Part shown: positions 27,439 through 35,284 of the stretch, piece by piece
Layout: the number at the start of each line of letters is the position of its first letter
Numbering within the stretch: position 1 is the stretch's first letter
From: Enterococcus italicus DSM 15952
GTDB taxonomy: Bacteria > Bacillota > Bacilli > Lactobacillales > Enterococcaceae
DNA length: 54,311 bases
Assembly (NCBI RefSeq): GCF_000185365.1
Contig: NZ_GL622241.1
Coordinates: 1,969,361 to 2,023,671 of the forward strand
Reading direction: 5' to 3'
Program-made: the position numbers and the translations under genes
The notes under the pieces: model-generated
The model's input: only the letters and a program-made list of their open reading frames with translations
The model's database searches: none
Told to the model about the DNA's origin: nothing

Positions 27439-29705
27439 TAATCTGCCTCCCTTATCTGATAAACAAGATATTCTATTGCTGTTATTAGTTCCACTTTTTG
27501 TTGCTTATTCTGTGACCATGCAAAAATGGATTGTGTAAGCTCTTCGGATAACGAGCTTCTAGCCAACAAATAAGCTAACCGTGCAATATTTATTTGATCT
27601 TCATTTCTAAGAAGTTCCAACATTTTATAAAGGAAAGATTTCCCATGTTCCTGACTATTAGTCAGTGCTTCTTGAAGGGGTATCATTTTTTCTTTCAGTA
27701 TCTGTTCTTCTAACTGTGACCAACCAAATACTTTTGAGTCATTCCACAAAGCTACTTGATTTTTTTCTCCACGTTTTGCAAGATCTTCCAACACTCCTGT
27801 TTCACTGGCCATTTTTGATATAGGGTATTTGACAGGATACATGCCAATACCTGCAGAAAAAGTTAACTTTCCAGCAGAAAAACGAGTAAATGCTTTTCTT
27901 AAAACCAGTGCTTTAGAAATGACATCATCCCAAGCCCCAATTAAAAACAGATCATCTCCACCTGAATAGATAACAGAAATGCGTGCTCCTTTTAGGATAT
28001 TGGAAAGCTCAAACTTGAAAAACATTGAGAGTTGTCTTGAAAGTGTTGCTGTTCTTGAAATCGAACGATATTGTTCAGGAATTCCCTTAATAAAAGTCGT
28101 TCCCAAATTATCAATATCTGCTCGCAATACGCCCAATCGAGGAATGCCCACTTCTCGATTCACATAACTAGCAATGCCTTGTTTTTTAGTTTCTGGATTC
28201 AGTGTAGAAAAATCATAATCGCACATCCATAAATTCGTGACCAGTTGTTTCCCCACAAAAGGCTGATTTTTACTGTAGATACGTGTTTCCTTATTCATTT
28301 TTATTTTTCTCTCTGCCCCATCTTGATTTTCGACGGATAGGTATCTATTTCTTGGTAAAGGAACCTTTCCCTCTGGAGAAACCACAAAGAAAGAATAATC
28401 GCGTAAATCATTGGAAATTGCAATAATCCCCTCACAGATTTTACAAAGCGAGTCCTCTGAAATATCAATATCGCTACGTAAACATTCTTTGCATTCTTGT
28501 GTACCAGCATGAATGGTTGAGTTAAATAGTTTTATTTCATTTAGCGAGTATTTGTGTGCTTTTTTATCTGACAATTTTCGACTGACAGTTTGCCACAAAT
28601 CACTATACGTGCCATTCGAATTCATCAAGTCTTCACCGGTACATGCTTTATAAGCTATGGCCACACTCAAATCTGTTTTGAAAATCTTAATAAACCATTC
28701 TTTCATTTCCCCTTCGAAAGACGCTAATACGTCCCTTGCTCTTTCGGTATTCGGTAATAAAAGATAAGCATGTCCCCCACCTGTATATAAGAGATTCGCT
28801 CTCGAAAGTTCCAAATCTGAAAGAAGATCATCTACCAGAGATTCAAGCATGGTTTCTAAATAAAAACTTCTTGAGCGTAAACTCTTTAATGCTTTTGAAC
28901 CACTAATGTTATATATAAAATCTTGAATACCACTCATATCGAGACTGACAAGTAAAAAAACGTCCTCTTGATAAAATTGTTTTGTTTTTTCATACGGACT
29001 AAATAGTTCTTTTCGATAATTCACGCAATTCATTTCAGTCAGATAATCATAAATACATGAAGCAATCGCACAAGTAATTTTGGAATGGTCATATAAAGAG
29101 ACGTCCATCACTTGATTCGTGTCTGTTGAACTTGGAATATAGCTCCATAAACTTTCCGTCCACTGGAGTAAGGAAGAAAAAGAATCTGGTCCAACTTTTA
29201 GCTTATTAGATAAATCATCTGTCATTTTATTTACTAAAGCAGCATATTGCGAGCTCGTGTATTCCTTCTTTGCATCTGTCGGATAACGATAGACCTGCTC
29301 CTTCTCAAATGAATACGTATAATTGGCAAGGCCTTTGGTTTCACTGTTTACCACATTGAAAATACTTGCTAGTGGTGCTCGTTTATCAAAACGCTGTCTG
29401 TTCCCTTCCCCTTCATAATCCCCCTCGGAAGCTCTTCTGTCTGTTCCACTAGCTATATTATCGGCAATATAAGTAATATAGGCTACACTATCATCTAAAA
29501 GTGATGAACTTGCCAATTCTTTATAATGATGATAGCTTACGGAATCAACAATTCCTGACAATTGAAAAGGCTTAAATTTATTCAAAAACTGCGACCCAAT
29601 CTTTGAATGCGTACCTTTAGCAAAATCAACCGAATTACTCCGATAAACGATTTTCCCAATGTCGTGTAACAAAGACCCATACATTAACTCTAACTTCTTA
29701 TTCAT
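27438..29705 (-). CDS. cas10: Type III-A signature protein Cas10 (Csm1)
   Basis: Large subunit of the Csm complex. The N-terminal HD nuclease motif is LLHDIGK (H14, D15), which would cut single-stranded DNA. The cyclase palm motif is YSGGDDLFLIG (G582-D585), which makes cyclic oligoadenylates for Csm6. A four-cysteine zinc finger (C405, C408, C421, C424) lies between the two palm domains. At 755 aa all parts are present and look active. A TAGGAGGGTG site precedes the ATG. It begins 56 bp after cas2, so a separate internal promoter is possible but not clear. Confidence 0.97.
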   Translation of the reverse strand: MNKKLELMYGSLLHDIGKIVYRSNSVDFAKGTHSKIGSQFLNKFKPFQLSGIVDSVSYHHYKELASSSLLDDSVAYITYIADNIASGTDRRASEGDYEGEGNRQRFDKRAPLASIFNVVNSETKGLANYTYSFEKEQVYRYPTDAKKEYTSSQYAALVNKMTDDLSNKLKVGPDSFSSLLQWTESLWSYIPSSTDTNQVMDVSLYDHSKITCAIASCIYDYLTEMNCVNYRKELFSPYEKTKQFYQEDVFLLVSLDMSGIQDFIYNISGSKALKSLRSRSFYLETMLESLVDDLLSDLELSRANLLYTGGGHAYLLLPNTERARDVLASFEGEMKEWFIKIFKTDLSVAIAYKACTGEDLMNSNGTYSDLWQTVSRKLSDKKAHKYSLNEIKLFNSTIHAGTQECKECLRSDIDISEDSLCKICEGIIAISNDLRDYSFFVVSPEGKVPLPRNRYLSVENQDGAERKIKMNKETRIYSKNQPFVGKQLVTNLWMCDYDFSTLNPETKKQGIASYVNREVGIPRLGVLRADIDNLGTTFIKGIPEQYRSISRTATLSRQLSMFFKFELSNILKGARISVIYSGGDDLFLIGAWDDVISKALVLRKAFTRFSAGKLTFSAGIGMYPVKYPISKMASETGVLEDLAKRGEKNQVALWNDSKVFGWSQLEEQILKEKMIPLQEALTNSQEHGKSFLYKMLELLRNEDQINIARLAYLLARSSLSEELTQSIFAWSQNKQQKVELITAIEYLVYQIREAD

Positions 29706-29761
29706 TTCACCCTCCTAAATAATAGTAATGTAAAATGTACCGCTTTAACCATTCTTACTTT

Positions 29762-30070
29762 TTATAATACTAGAAACTTGGCTCTTCGAAAAGTTGTTCT
29801 TGCAACTTTTTCACCCAAAATCGTGATTTGTTGATCATTCACTTCATCCGGCAACTCATACAATGTTATTTGCCCTTCTTCTGGTAAGCACTCCGATAAA
29901 GTTGCAATCACTTTTCGACGAGTATCCGTCTGTCGAATTTCTCTCTCATACAGACTAAATTGTTTCATAGTAAAGCCCAACTCAACTAAACGTTTTCTGT
30001 ATTTTGTTGCATCTTTGCGGTTCTTGATAGTCGCCCTTGGTAAATCAAAGCATACCAATAACATCATCAC
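29762..30070 (-). CDS. cas2: CRISPR adaptation protein Cas2, type II-like
   Basis: Partner of Cas1 in spacer integration. The 102 aa protein has the ferredoxin-like Cas2 fold, N-terminal MLLVCFDLPRATIKNR with the conserved Asp. The block LVELGFTMKQFSLYER and the CLPEEGQITLYEL strand look closer to Cas2 of type II systems than to that of most type I and III loci. The start overlaps the cas1 stop by 4 nt. The lineage statement is from recalled sequences, not an alignment. Confidence 0.93.
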   Translation of the reverse strand: MMMLLVCFDLPRATIKNRKDATKYRKRLVELGFTMKQFSLYEREIRQTDTRRKVIATLSECLPEEGQITLYELPDEVNDQQITILGEKVARTTFRRAKFLVL

Positions 30071-30975
30071 CTACCCACCTCCACAAATTGAGGGACTGTT
30101 AATGCGGTCGCACTGTTCTGATCAATTGATTTTACGAAAGATTGCACTGCTTGATTAATGGCATCCGTCAGTTGAAACACTTTTCCTTGAATGATGCATG
30201 AATCAAAAAAAACTTGAAATAGTGCTTGTTTGTCAGTATGTTCGAAAGTCGTTTTTTCTGTCAAATAAAAATTTTCATACACACTTCGATCTACGAATGG
30301 TCGAAAAGGTTCAATAATGTCATCAGCTAAATTAAACGGATTTTCACTTGATTTATGATGGATGCCAAAGCTCTGTTCTACACCATACCTTGCCAGTTCT
30401 TTTTTGATCATTCCTCTAACAAGTGCATACCCATAATTTAAGCCACTATTTACAACATCATCATAGCGTCCGCGCCTAAAGTTTTCACCAAATAATGCAG
30501 TGAAGTAAATCTTAGCTGCCACCGCCTCTCTATTTGAACTGTCTCCTTCCTGCACAGAATTTGACAGAGACATAAGGTAATCTCTGCTCTTCTGGTTATC
30601 TGTTAATTGATCAATGCATTGGGCTTGATTATGAATTTTGGTCCTGATTATTTTCTTCCATAATCGTTTTTTTGTTCGATTCGATACAGATAATTGATGA
30701 TTCACTCGCGTTAATCTTTGTCGATGTCCAAACTGATTCAGTAAAATAGCATCTGGTGAATGCTTGCCATCGCAAAAAAGCACACCTATCCCTCTAACCA
30801 TACATTCAGTAATTAATTTGTTTGAAAAATAACTACTAGGATGATCAAAAATCAACCATTCCACATCATCAAGCGGGATGTATTTTTCCGTTTTGTCCAT
30901 CACGTTTACGAATTTTATGGACTCCCCTTTTACGGTTAAAAAATACTTTCGTTCAACATAAATAATATCCTTCAT
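30067..30975 (-). CDS. cas1: CRISPR integrase Cas1, type II-like
   Basis: Integrates new spacers at the leader end of the arrays. Metal-binding residues expected from the family are E150 (DSSNREAVAAKIYFTALFG), H207 and E222 (NPFNLADDIIEPFRPFVD). These blocks, the 302 aa length and VRGIGVLFCDGKHSPDAIL closely resemble Cas1 of type II-A loci such as that of Streptococcus pyogenes, rather than the longer type I/III forms. It is the first gene of the cas operon, 78 bp downstream of the distal repeat of array 2, with GAGGGAG upstream of the ATG. Confidence 0.95.
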   Translation of the reverse strand: MKDIIYVERKYFLTVKGESIKFVNVMDKTEKYIPLDDVEWLIFDHPSSYFSNKLITECMVRGIGVLFCDGKHSPDAILLNQFGHRQRLTRVNHQLSVSNRTKKRLWKKIIRTKIHNQAQCIDQLTDNQKSRDYLMSLSNSVQEGDSSNREAVAAKIYFTALFGENFRRGRYDDVVNSGLNYGYALVRGMIKKELARYGVEQSFGIHHKSSENPFNLADDIIEPFRPFVDRSVYENFYLTEKTTFEHTDKQALFQVFFDSCIIQGKVFQLTDAINQAVQSFVKSIDQNSATALTVPQFVEVGR

Positions 30976-31053
30976 TTTCTATCATCTCCCTCTGGTTATT
31001 TTTTAAATCGCTTACATTCCCCCATTACAAACTCCTTCACATAAACAAAATCA

Positions 31054-32226
31054 ATAAGTGTCCCCTCTTATACGGGGTGGGTTCCGATTGCAAGAACGAT
31101 TGTAGATAGCGATGCATTTCTAGACGTTCTCGTCCCCTCTTATACGGGGTGGGTTCCGATTAGGAATCATTAAAGTGAAAAATATCAAAAAAGCAGTGTT
31201 CTCGTCCCCTCTTATACGGGGTGGGTTCCGATTCGTGAACCAAGAAAATGAATTGTACGTAATGAGTGTTCTCGTCCCCTCTTATACGGGGTGGGTTCCG
31301 ATTAGATCATTGGGAAAACAGCAATGGCTTAACATCGGCGTTCTCGTCCCCTCTTATACGGGGTGGGTTCCGATTCAAAAATGCCAATCTGATTTATCCT
31401 GGTCAAGTCCTGTTCTCGTCCCCTCTTATACGGGGTGGGTTCCGATTGAATACTTACAACAATATGACGATGAAGCATTTGAGTTCTCGTCCCCTCTTAT
31501 ACGGGGTGGGTTCCGATTACTTTGACTGGTGAAGATGAAATTAGATACTAAAAGTTCTCGTCCCCTCTTATACGGGGTGGGTTCCGATTCTCTTTGTCAA
31601 TTTCTTTTAACGTTTTCAGTGCTTCGTTCTCGTCCCCTCTTATACGGGGTGGGTTCCGATTTTTACGCATATCAAACATATTGCTATTAGTATCGTTCTC
31701 GTCCCCTCTTATACGGGGTGGGTTCCGATTAACAGCAAAGCACAAACGGAATCATGGCACAAGCAGTTCTCGTCCCCTCTTATACGGGGTGGGTTCCGAT
31801 TAACATCATTGCAAGAATCATGGTAGAACGTGGATTGAGTTCTCGTCCCCTCTTATACGGGGTGGGTTCCGATTAAAACTTACCAAAATGCTAAGATTTC
31901 TGTGACGATGTTCTCGTCCCCTCTTATACGGGGTGGGTTCCGATTAACAACTTGAAAACTTAATAGCTTTCATAAGTCGTTCTCGTCCCCTCTTATACGG
32001 GGTGGGTTCCGATTAGGAAATAAAAATGACAAACGAAAAAGTAAGAGGAGTTCTCGTCCCCTCTTATACGGGGTGGGTTCCGATTATACAGACAAAGCAA
32101 TAGATAATTACAACTATTTGTTCTCGTCCCCTCTTATACGGGGTGGGTTCCGATTACATACTTTAAAGATAAAGAGTTTGGATACGCAATGTTCTCGTCC
32201 CCTCTTATACGGGGTGGGTTCCGATT
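31054..32226 (-). CRISPR. CRISPR array 2: 17 repeats, 16 spacers
   Basis: Same 36 bp repeat as array 1, at 31054 (first six plus-strand bases decayed), 31126, 31198, 31268, 31340, 31412, 31483, 31554, 31626, 31695, 31766, 31839, 31910, 31979, 32050, 32120 and 32191. Spacers are 33-37 bp; none was seen to be shared with array 1. Transcription is leftward, toward cas1. Spacer 31376-31411 reads KNANLIYPGQVL, a LysM motif as in phage lysins; spacer 32015-32049 reads as AGGA followed by ATG ACA AAC, a translation start. The decayed repeat marks the oldest end. Confidence 0.98.
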
Positions 32227-32341
32227 AGATAGCCCTGAAAAGGCGATAATATCAGCGTCTACAGCTGGTTTTCCACGTCCACAAATAGGACAAACTGCTA
32301 GAATAGATTAGCTCATTTGTCCAATTTGCGGACAAACTGAT
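32227..32341 (-). promoter_or_regulatory. Leader of CRISPR array 2
   Basis: The first 54 bp next to the repeat match the array 1 leader with few changes. Two GTCC-N7-GGAC palindromes have centres at 32284 and 32326, again 58 and 100 bp from the repeat. They would lie in the transcribed leader if the promoter below is used. Confidence 0.82.
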
Positions 32342-32347
32342 AACTTT

Positions 32348-32376
32348 ATTATACACAAAACAATAATTAAGGAAAA
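32348..32376 (-). promoter_or_regulatory. Candidate promoter of CRISPR array 2
   Basis: Perfect -10 TATAAT on the minus strand (32348-32353); 17 bp further is TTTTCC, a weak -35. It abuts the 3' end of the lysR gene and would start transcription near 32341. Confidence 0.5.
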
Positions 32377-32379
32377 CGA

Positions 32380-33291
32380 TTATTTCACTATCCTCATACT
32401 GTCCAAGTACTCTTCTAAGTAGGCAATAAACTTCTTGCCTAAAAATGAGAATGTTGCTTGGTTTTTATAAATCAACACGAGCTGGTTATCTTCCTCATTT
32501 TCTAAAGGAATTAATTTAATGCCTTGCCTTTCGGGGTATTTCACAAGACCTGAACCGGAACCATAAGCATCTGTTTCATGTAAGATGCCGACCAAGGTGG
32601 CACGATCAGTGGTATGGATGACTTGTTCTGCATCAAAGAAGTCCAAGATATCCTCTGAAAAGAAGGTGTAATGGTTGTCTTCTTGCGTAAATCGTACTTG
32701 CGGGAAGGGTTCTAAATCTTGGACGGTGACTGCTTTTTTACGGCTTAACGGATGGTGCTCACTTAAAAAGATATGGGTTTGAAAATCGCCCATGACTCGA
32801 TAGGTCAAATTGCCGCCTTCTAGCAAACGTAACAACCCTCGCCGATTGCGATTGTTAAAATACATCACGCCAATCTCGCTGCGAAAATTTTCAACATCTT
32901 TGATCACATTCATAGTCGTATTTTCAAAAATTCGAAAATTGGTGTACTCAGGAAACTCTTTAATTAAGCGGCTCATCACTTCAGCAACAAAATCGTAATG
33001 CTGACTGGCAATAGAAAAATGATGCTCGCGCTGTTCTTTTGATAAGAAGCGATTCTCCAATAAGCTCACTTGGGCCAAGACTTGCTGCGAGTATTGCAAG
33101 AAATCTTTCCCGTCAGCCGTTAATTTGGCCCCGTGATTGGTTCGCTCAAATAACGATAGCCCAATTTCATTTTCCAATTCTTTAATCGCATGCGAGAGAC
33201 TCGGTTGCGAGATGTATAATTTCTTGGCTGCTTCTCGAAAGCTACCATTGTTGGCAATTGCGATAACGTAACGCATTTGCTGGATGTTCAT
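32380..33291 (-). CDS. LysR-type transcriptional regulator
   Basis: 303 aa: N-terminal winged helix (MRYVIAIANNGSFREAAKKLYISQPSLSHAIKELE, read in parts) and a periplasmic-binding-like effector domain. It resembles CysB/CmbR-type regulators of sulfur amino acid genes in lactic acid bacteria, and its neighbour upstream encodes O-acetylhomoserine sulfhydrylase, which supports that role without proving it. GGAGGGGG precedes the ATG. Its promoter region carries an exact 26 bp tandem duplication. No terminator is seen between its stop and the CRISPR array 2 promoter, so it may read into the array. Confidence 0.85.
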   Translation of the reverse strand: MNIQQMRYVIAIANNGSFREAAKKLYISQPSLSHAIKELENEIGLSLFERTNHGAKLTADGKDFLQYSQQVLAQVSLLENRFLSKEQREHHFSIASQHYDFVAEVMSRLIKEFPEYTNFRIFENTTMNVIKDVENFRSEIGVMYFNNRNRRGLLRLLEGGNLTYRVMGDFQTHIFLSEHHPLSRKKAVTVQDLEPFPQVRFTQEDNHYTFFSEDILDFFDAEQVIHTTDRATLVGILHETDAYGSGSGLVKYPERQGIKLIPLENEEDNQLVLIYKNQATFSFLGKKFIAYLEEYLDSMRIVK

Positions 33292-33325
33292 TGCTCCCCC
33301 TCCTCACCTTTTCCTTTTCTACTAT

Positions 33326-33377
33326 TATACTGTAACCCAACTAATTAATAATATACTGTAACCCAACTAATTAATAA
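33326..33377. repeat. Exact 26 bp tandem duplication in the lysR promoter region
   Basis: The unit starts TATACTGTAACCCAACT and ends AATTAATAA; copies are 33326-33351 and 33352-33377. On the minus strand the copy nearest lysR ends in ACAGTATAAT, giving a -10 hexamer, so promoter or regulator sites have been doubled. Confidence 0.85.
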
Positions 33378-33416
33378 CTTTTTTGTGCAAGATTTTGCTA
33401 AGAATACCCTCGTTAG

Positions 33417-33444
33417 AAAAGGCCTGTCTATCACCAACAGGCCC
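33417..33444 (-). terminator. Terminator after the O-acetylhomoserine sulfhydrylase gene
   Basis: GGCCTGT (33421-33427) pairs with ACAGGCC (33437-33443), followed on the minus strand by TTTTC. Confidence 0.7.
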
Positions 33445-33453
33445 ATTCCTTGC

Positions 33454-34755
33454 TTATTGAACTGCGGCGAAGGCTTCATCTAGCGCGGCAATCAAATCAT
33501 CGACTCGCTCAATACCGATCGATAAGCGGATGGTATTTGGCTTAATCCCTTGCTCGGTCAGCTCTTCTTCTGTCAGCTGGGAGTGAGTTGTGCTGGCTGG
33601 ATGAATCACGAGAGACTTCACATCGGCGACATTCGCTAATAAAGAAAAAATTGGCAAATGATCAATGAATGCTTGCGCTGTCTTGGCGTCACCTTTTAAT
33701 TCAAATGTAAAAATTGATCCTGCTCCATTGGGGAAGTACTGCTGATACAAGTCATAACTGGTCTCTGTCGGTAACGATGGATGGTGTACGGCTTCAACCT
33801 GGGGATGGTTAGCTAAATACGACACGATTTTCAATGCATTGGCTACATGGCGTTCCACCCGTAAAGACAATGTTTCTAGCCCTTGGAGAAATAAAAACGC
33901 ATGGAATGGTGACAACGTCGCGCCCGTATCGCGTAGCAAAATCGCACGGATGTATGTCGCAAATGCGGCTGGTCCGGCTGCTTCAGCAAACGAAATGCCA
34001 TGGTAGCTTGGATTGGGCTTAGAAATCCATGGGTATTTGCCCGAAGCTTTCCAGTCAAATGTCCCACCGTCGATAATCACACCACCAATGGCTGTCCCGT
34101 GTCCGCCGATAAATTTTGTAGCGGAGTGAACCACGATATCAGCGCCATACTCAATCGGACGAATCAAATACGGTGTAGCAAATGTCGAGTCAATGACTAG
34201 CGGAATCGCGTGCTGATGAGCAATTTTGGCGATGGCTGCGATATCCAAAATATTGGAATTTGGATTGCCTAAAGTTTCAATAAAGATTGCCTTGGTATTT
34301 TCTTGGATGGCTGCCTCAAATGCCCCCTCTTGGTAGGGATCGACAAAGGTCGTCGTGACCCCAGCCGCTAGTGGCAATGTATTGGCTAATAGGTTATACG
34401 TGCCGCCATAGATGGTTTCAGAAGCGACAATGTGCTCACCTGACTTAGCCAATGCCGCAATGGCGTAATGGACTGCCGCCGCACCAGACGCGACTGCTAG
34501 TGCTGCAACACCACCTTCTAATGCGGCAATCCGCTTTTCGAAAACTTCCTGTGTTGGATTCGTTAAGCGTCCGTAAATATTTCCCGCATCGCGTAGCCCA
34601 AAGCGATCGGCTGCGTGTTGGGAATCATGAAAGACATACGAGCTTGTCGCGTAGATGGGCACAGCTCGTGCATCCGTTGCCGGATCTGCTTGTTCTTGTC
34701 CAATATGCAATTGCTTTGTTTCAAAATGCCAGTTTTCTGATTGATGTTTGCTCAT
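33454..34755 (-). CDS. O-acetylhomoserine sulfhydrylase (homocysteine synthase)
   Basis: Makes homocysteine from O-acetylhomoserine and sulfide (PLP enzyme). At 433 aa it is the long form of the Cys/Met family that is typical of this enzyme. The N-terminal FETKQLHIGQEQADPATDARAVPIYATSSYVF (in parts), the PLP lysine in VVHSATKFIGGHGTAIGG and the C-terminal VKSLVIHPASTTHSQLTEEE are diagnostic. It complements MetA at 7587, giving a direct sulfhydrylation route next to the trans-sulfuration enzymes. It has its own T-box leader and a GGAGG site. Confidence 0.94.
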   Translation of the reverse strand: MSKHQSENWHFETKQLHIGQEQADPATDARAVPIYATSSYVFHDSQHAADRFGLRDAGNIYGRLTNPTQEVFEKRIAALEGGVAALAVASGAAAVHYAIAALAKSGEHIVASETIYGGTYNLLANTLPLAAGVTTTFVDPYQEGAFEAAIQENTKAIFIETLGNPNSNILDIAAIAKIAHQHAIPLVIDSTFATPYLIRPIEYGADIVVHSATKFIGGHGTAIGGVIIDGGTFDWKASGKYPWISKPNPSYHGISFAEAAGPAAFATYIRAILLRDTGATLSPFHAFLFLQGLETLSLRVERHVANALKIVSYLANHPQVEAVHHPSLPTETSYDLYQQYFPNGAGSIFTFELKGDAKTAQAFIDHLPIFSLLANVADVKSLVIHPASTTHSQLTEEELTEQGIKPNTIRLSIGIERVDDLIAALDEAFAAVQ

Positions 34756-34784
34756 GTCTCATTCCTCCATTTATTCATCCTTAT

Positions 34785-35043
34785 AAAAAAAGCCCTTCCA
34801 GATTCATTCTGAAAGGACGTCATCACGTGTTACCACCTTTTATTTATCAGCTACAAAGCTGACCTTACTAAGTATCAAAATACTCGGTGTCAATAACGGA
34901 CACACCCGTTCATTTCTACTCCATTCGAAATGAAATGCTCCAAGACCATTTTCACTATGCGCCATCTACTCGCTCTCACCTACCCGAGTTCTCTTTAAGA
35001 TCGTTGCTTAGGTACTTATCTCTTCATCGCAGCCTATGAAATT
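34785..35043 (-). ncRNA. T-box riboswitch upstream of the homocysteine synthase gene
   Basis: Minus strand T-box AAGGTGGTAACACG at 34826-34839 and terminator GTCCTTTCAGA / TCTGGAAGGGC followed by seven T (34785-34818). A candidate specifier ATG lies in AGAAATGAAC (34911-34913), the same context as in the metA leader, so methionine control is likely. The specifier is somewhat far from the start of transcription, so its choice is tentative. Confidence 0.87.
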
Positions 35044-35049
35044 GTTGTC

Positions 35050-35078
35050 ATCATAGCGAGAAATTCATCCAGAGTCAA
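35050..35078 (-). promoter_or_regulatory. Promoter of the second T-box transcript
   Basis: Minus strand TTGACT (35073-35078), 17 bp, TATGAT (35050-35055). Confidence 0.8.
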
Positions 35079-35284
35079 TCATTTGCCTGATTGCCTTTCG
35101 CTATCACGACGGATAAAAAATGATAAAAAACTGCGATTATCTATTATTATCTCATTTTTAGGCTATTCTTTATTTCTATCACACCCAATCACTCACTCAT
35201 CACGATTCTTCTCAATAGCATTTAGTTCCCTAAGAATCCAAAATGGATTACACTGTAGCTAGATTTATCGAAGGAGGCATTATT

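Noticed and set aside
31175-31803. Similar open frames across CRISPR array 2
   Set aside because: Same cause: repeat-derived frames without codon or initiation signals.
32227-32257. The conserved 31 bp next to the last repeat as a shared first spacer
   Set aside because: No repeat follows it in either array, and the similarity goes on past spacer length, so it is leader.
22265-32341. Cysteine-pair peptide reading (CPICGRGK, CPVCGHGK) in both CRISPR leaders on the minus strand
   Set aside because: The resemblance comes from the GTCC palindromes; there is no shared start codon, the frame runs into the repeats, and base changes between leaders do not favour synonymous positions.
34452-34862. 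136-codon plus-strand frame opposite the homocysteine synthase gene
   Set aside because: Shadow of a well-conserved enzyme gene and its T-box; no family resemblance.
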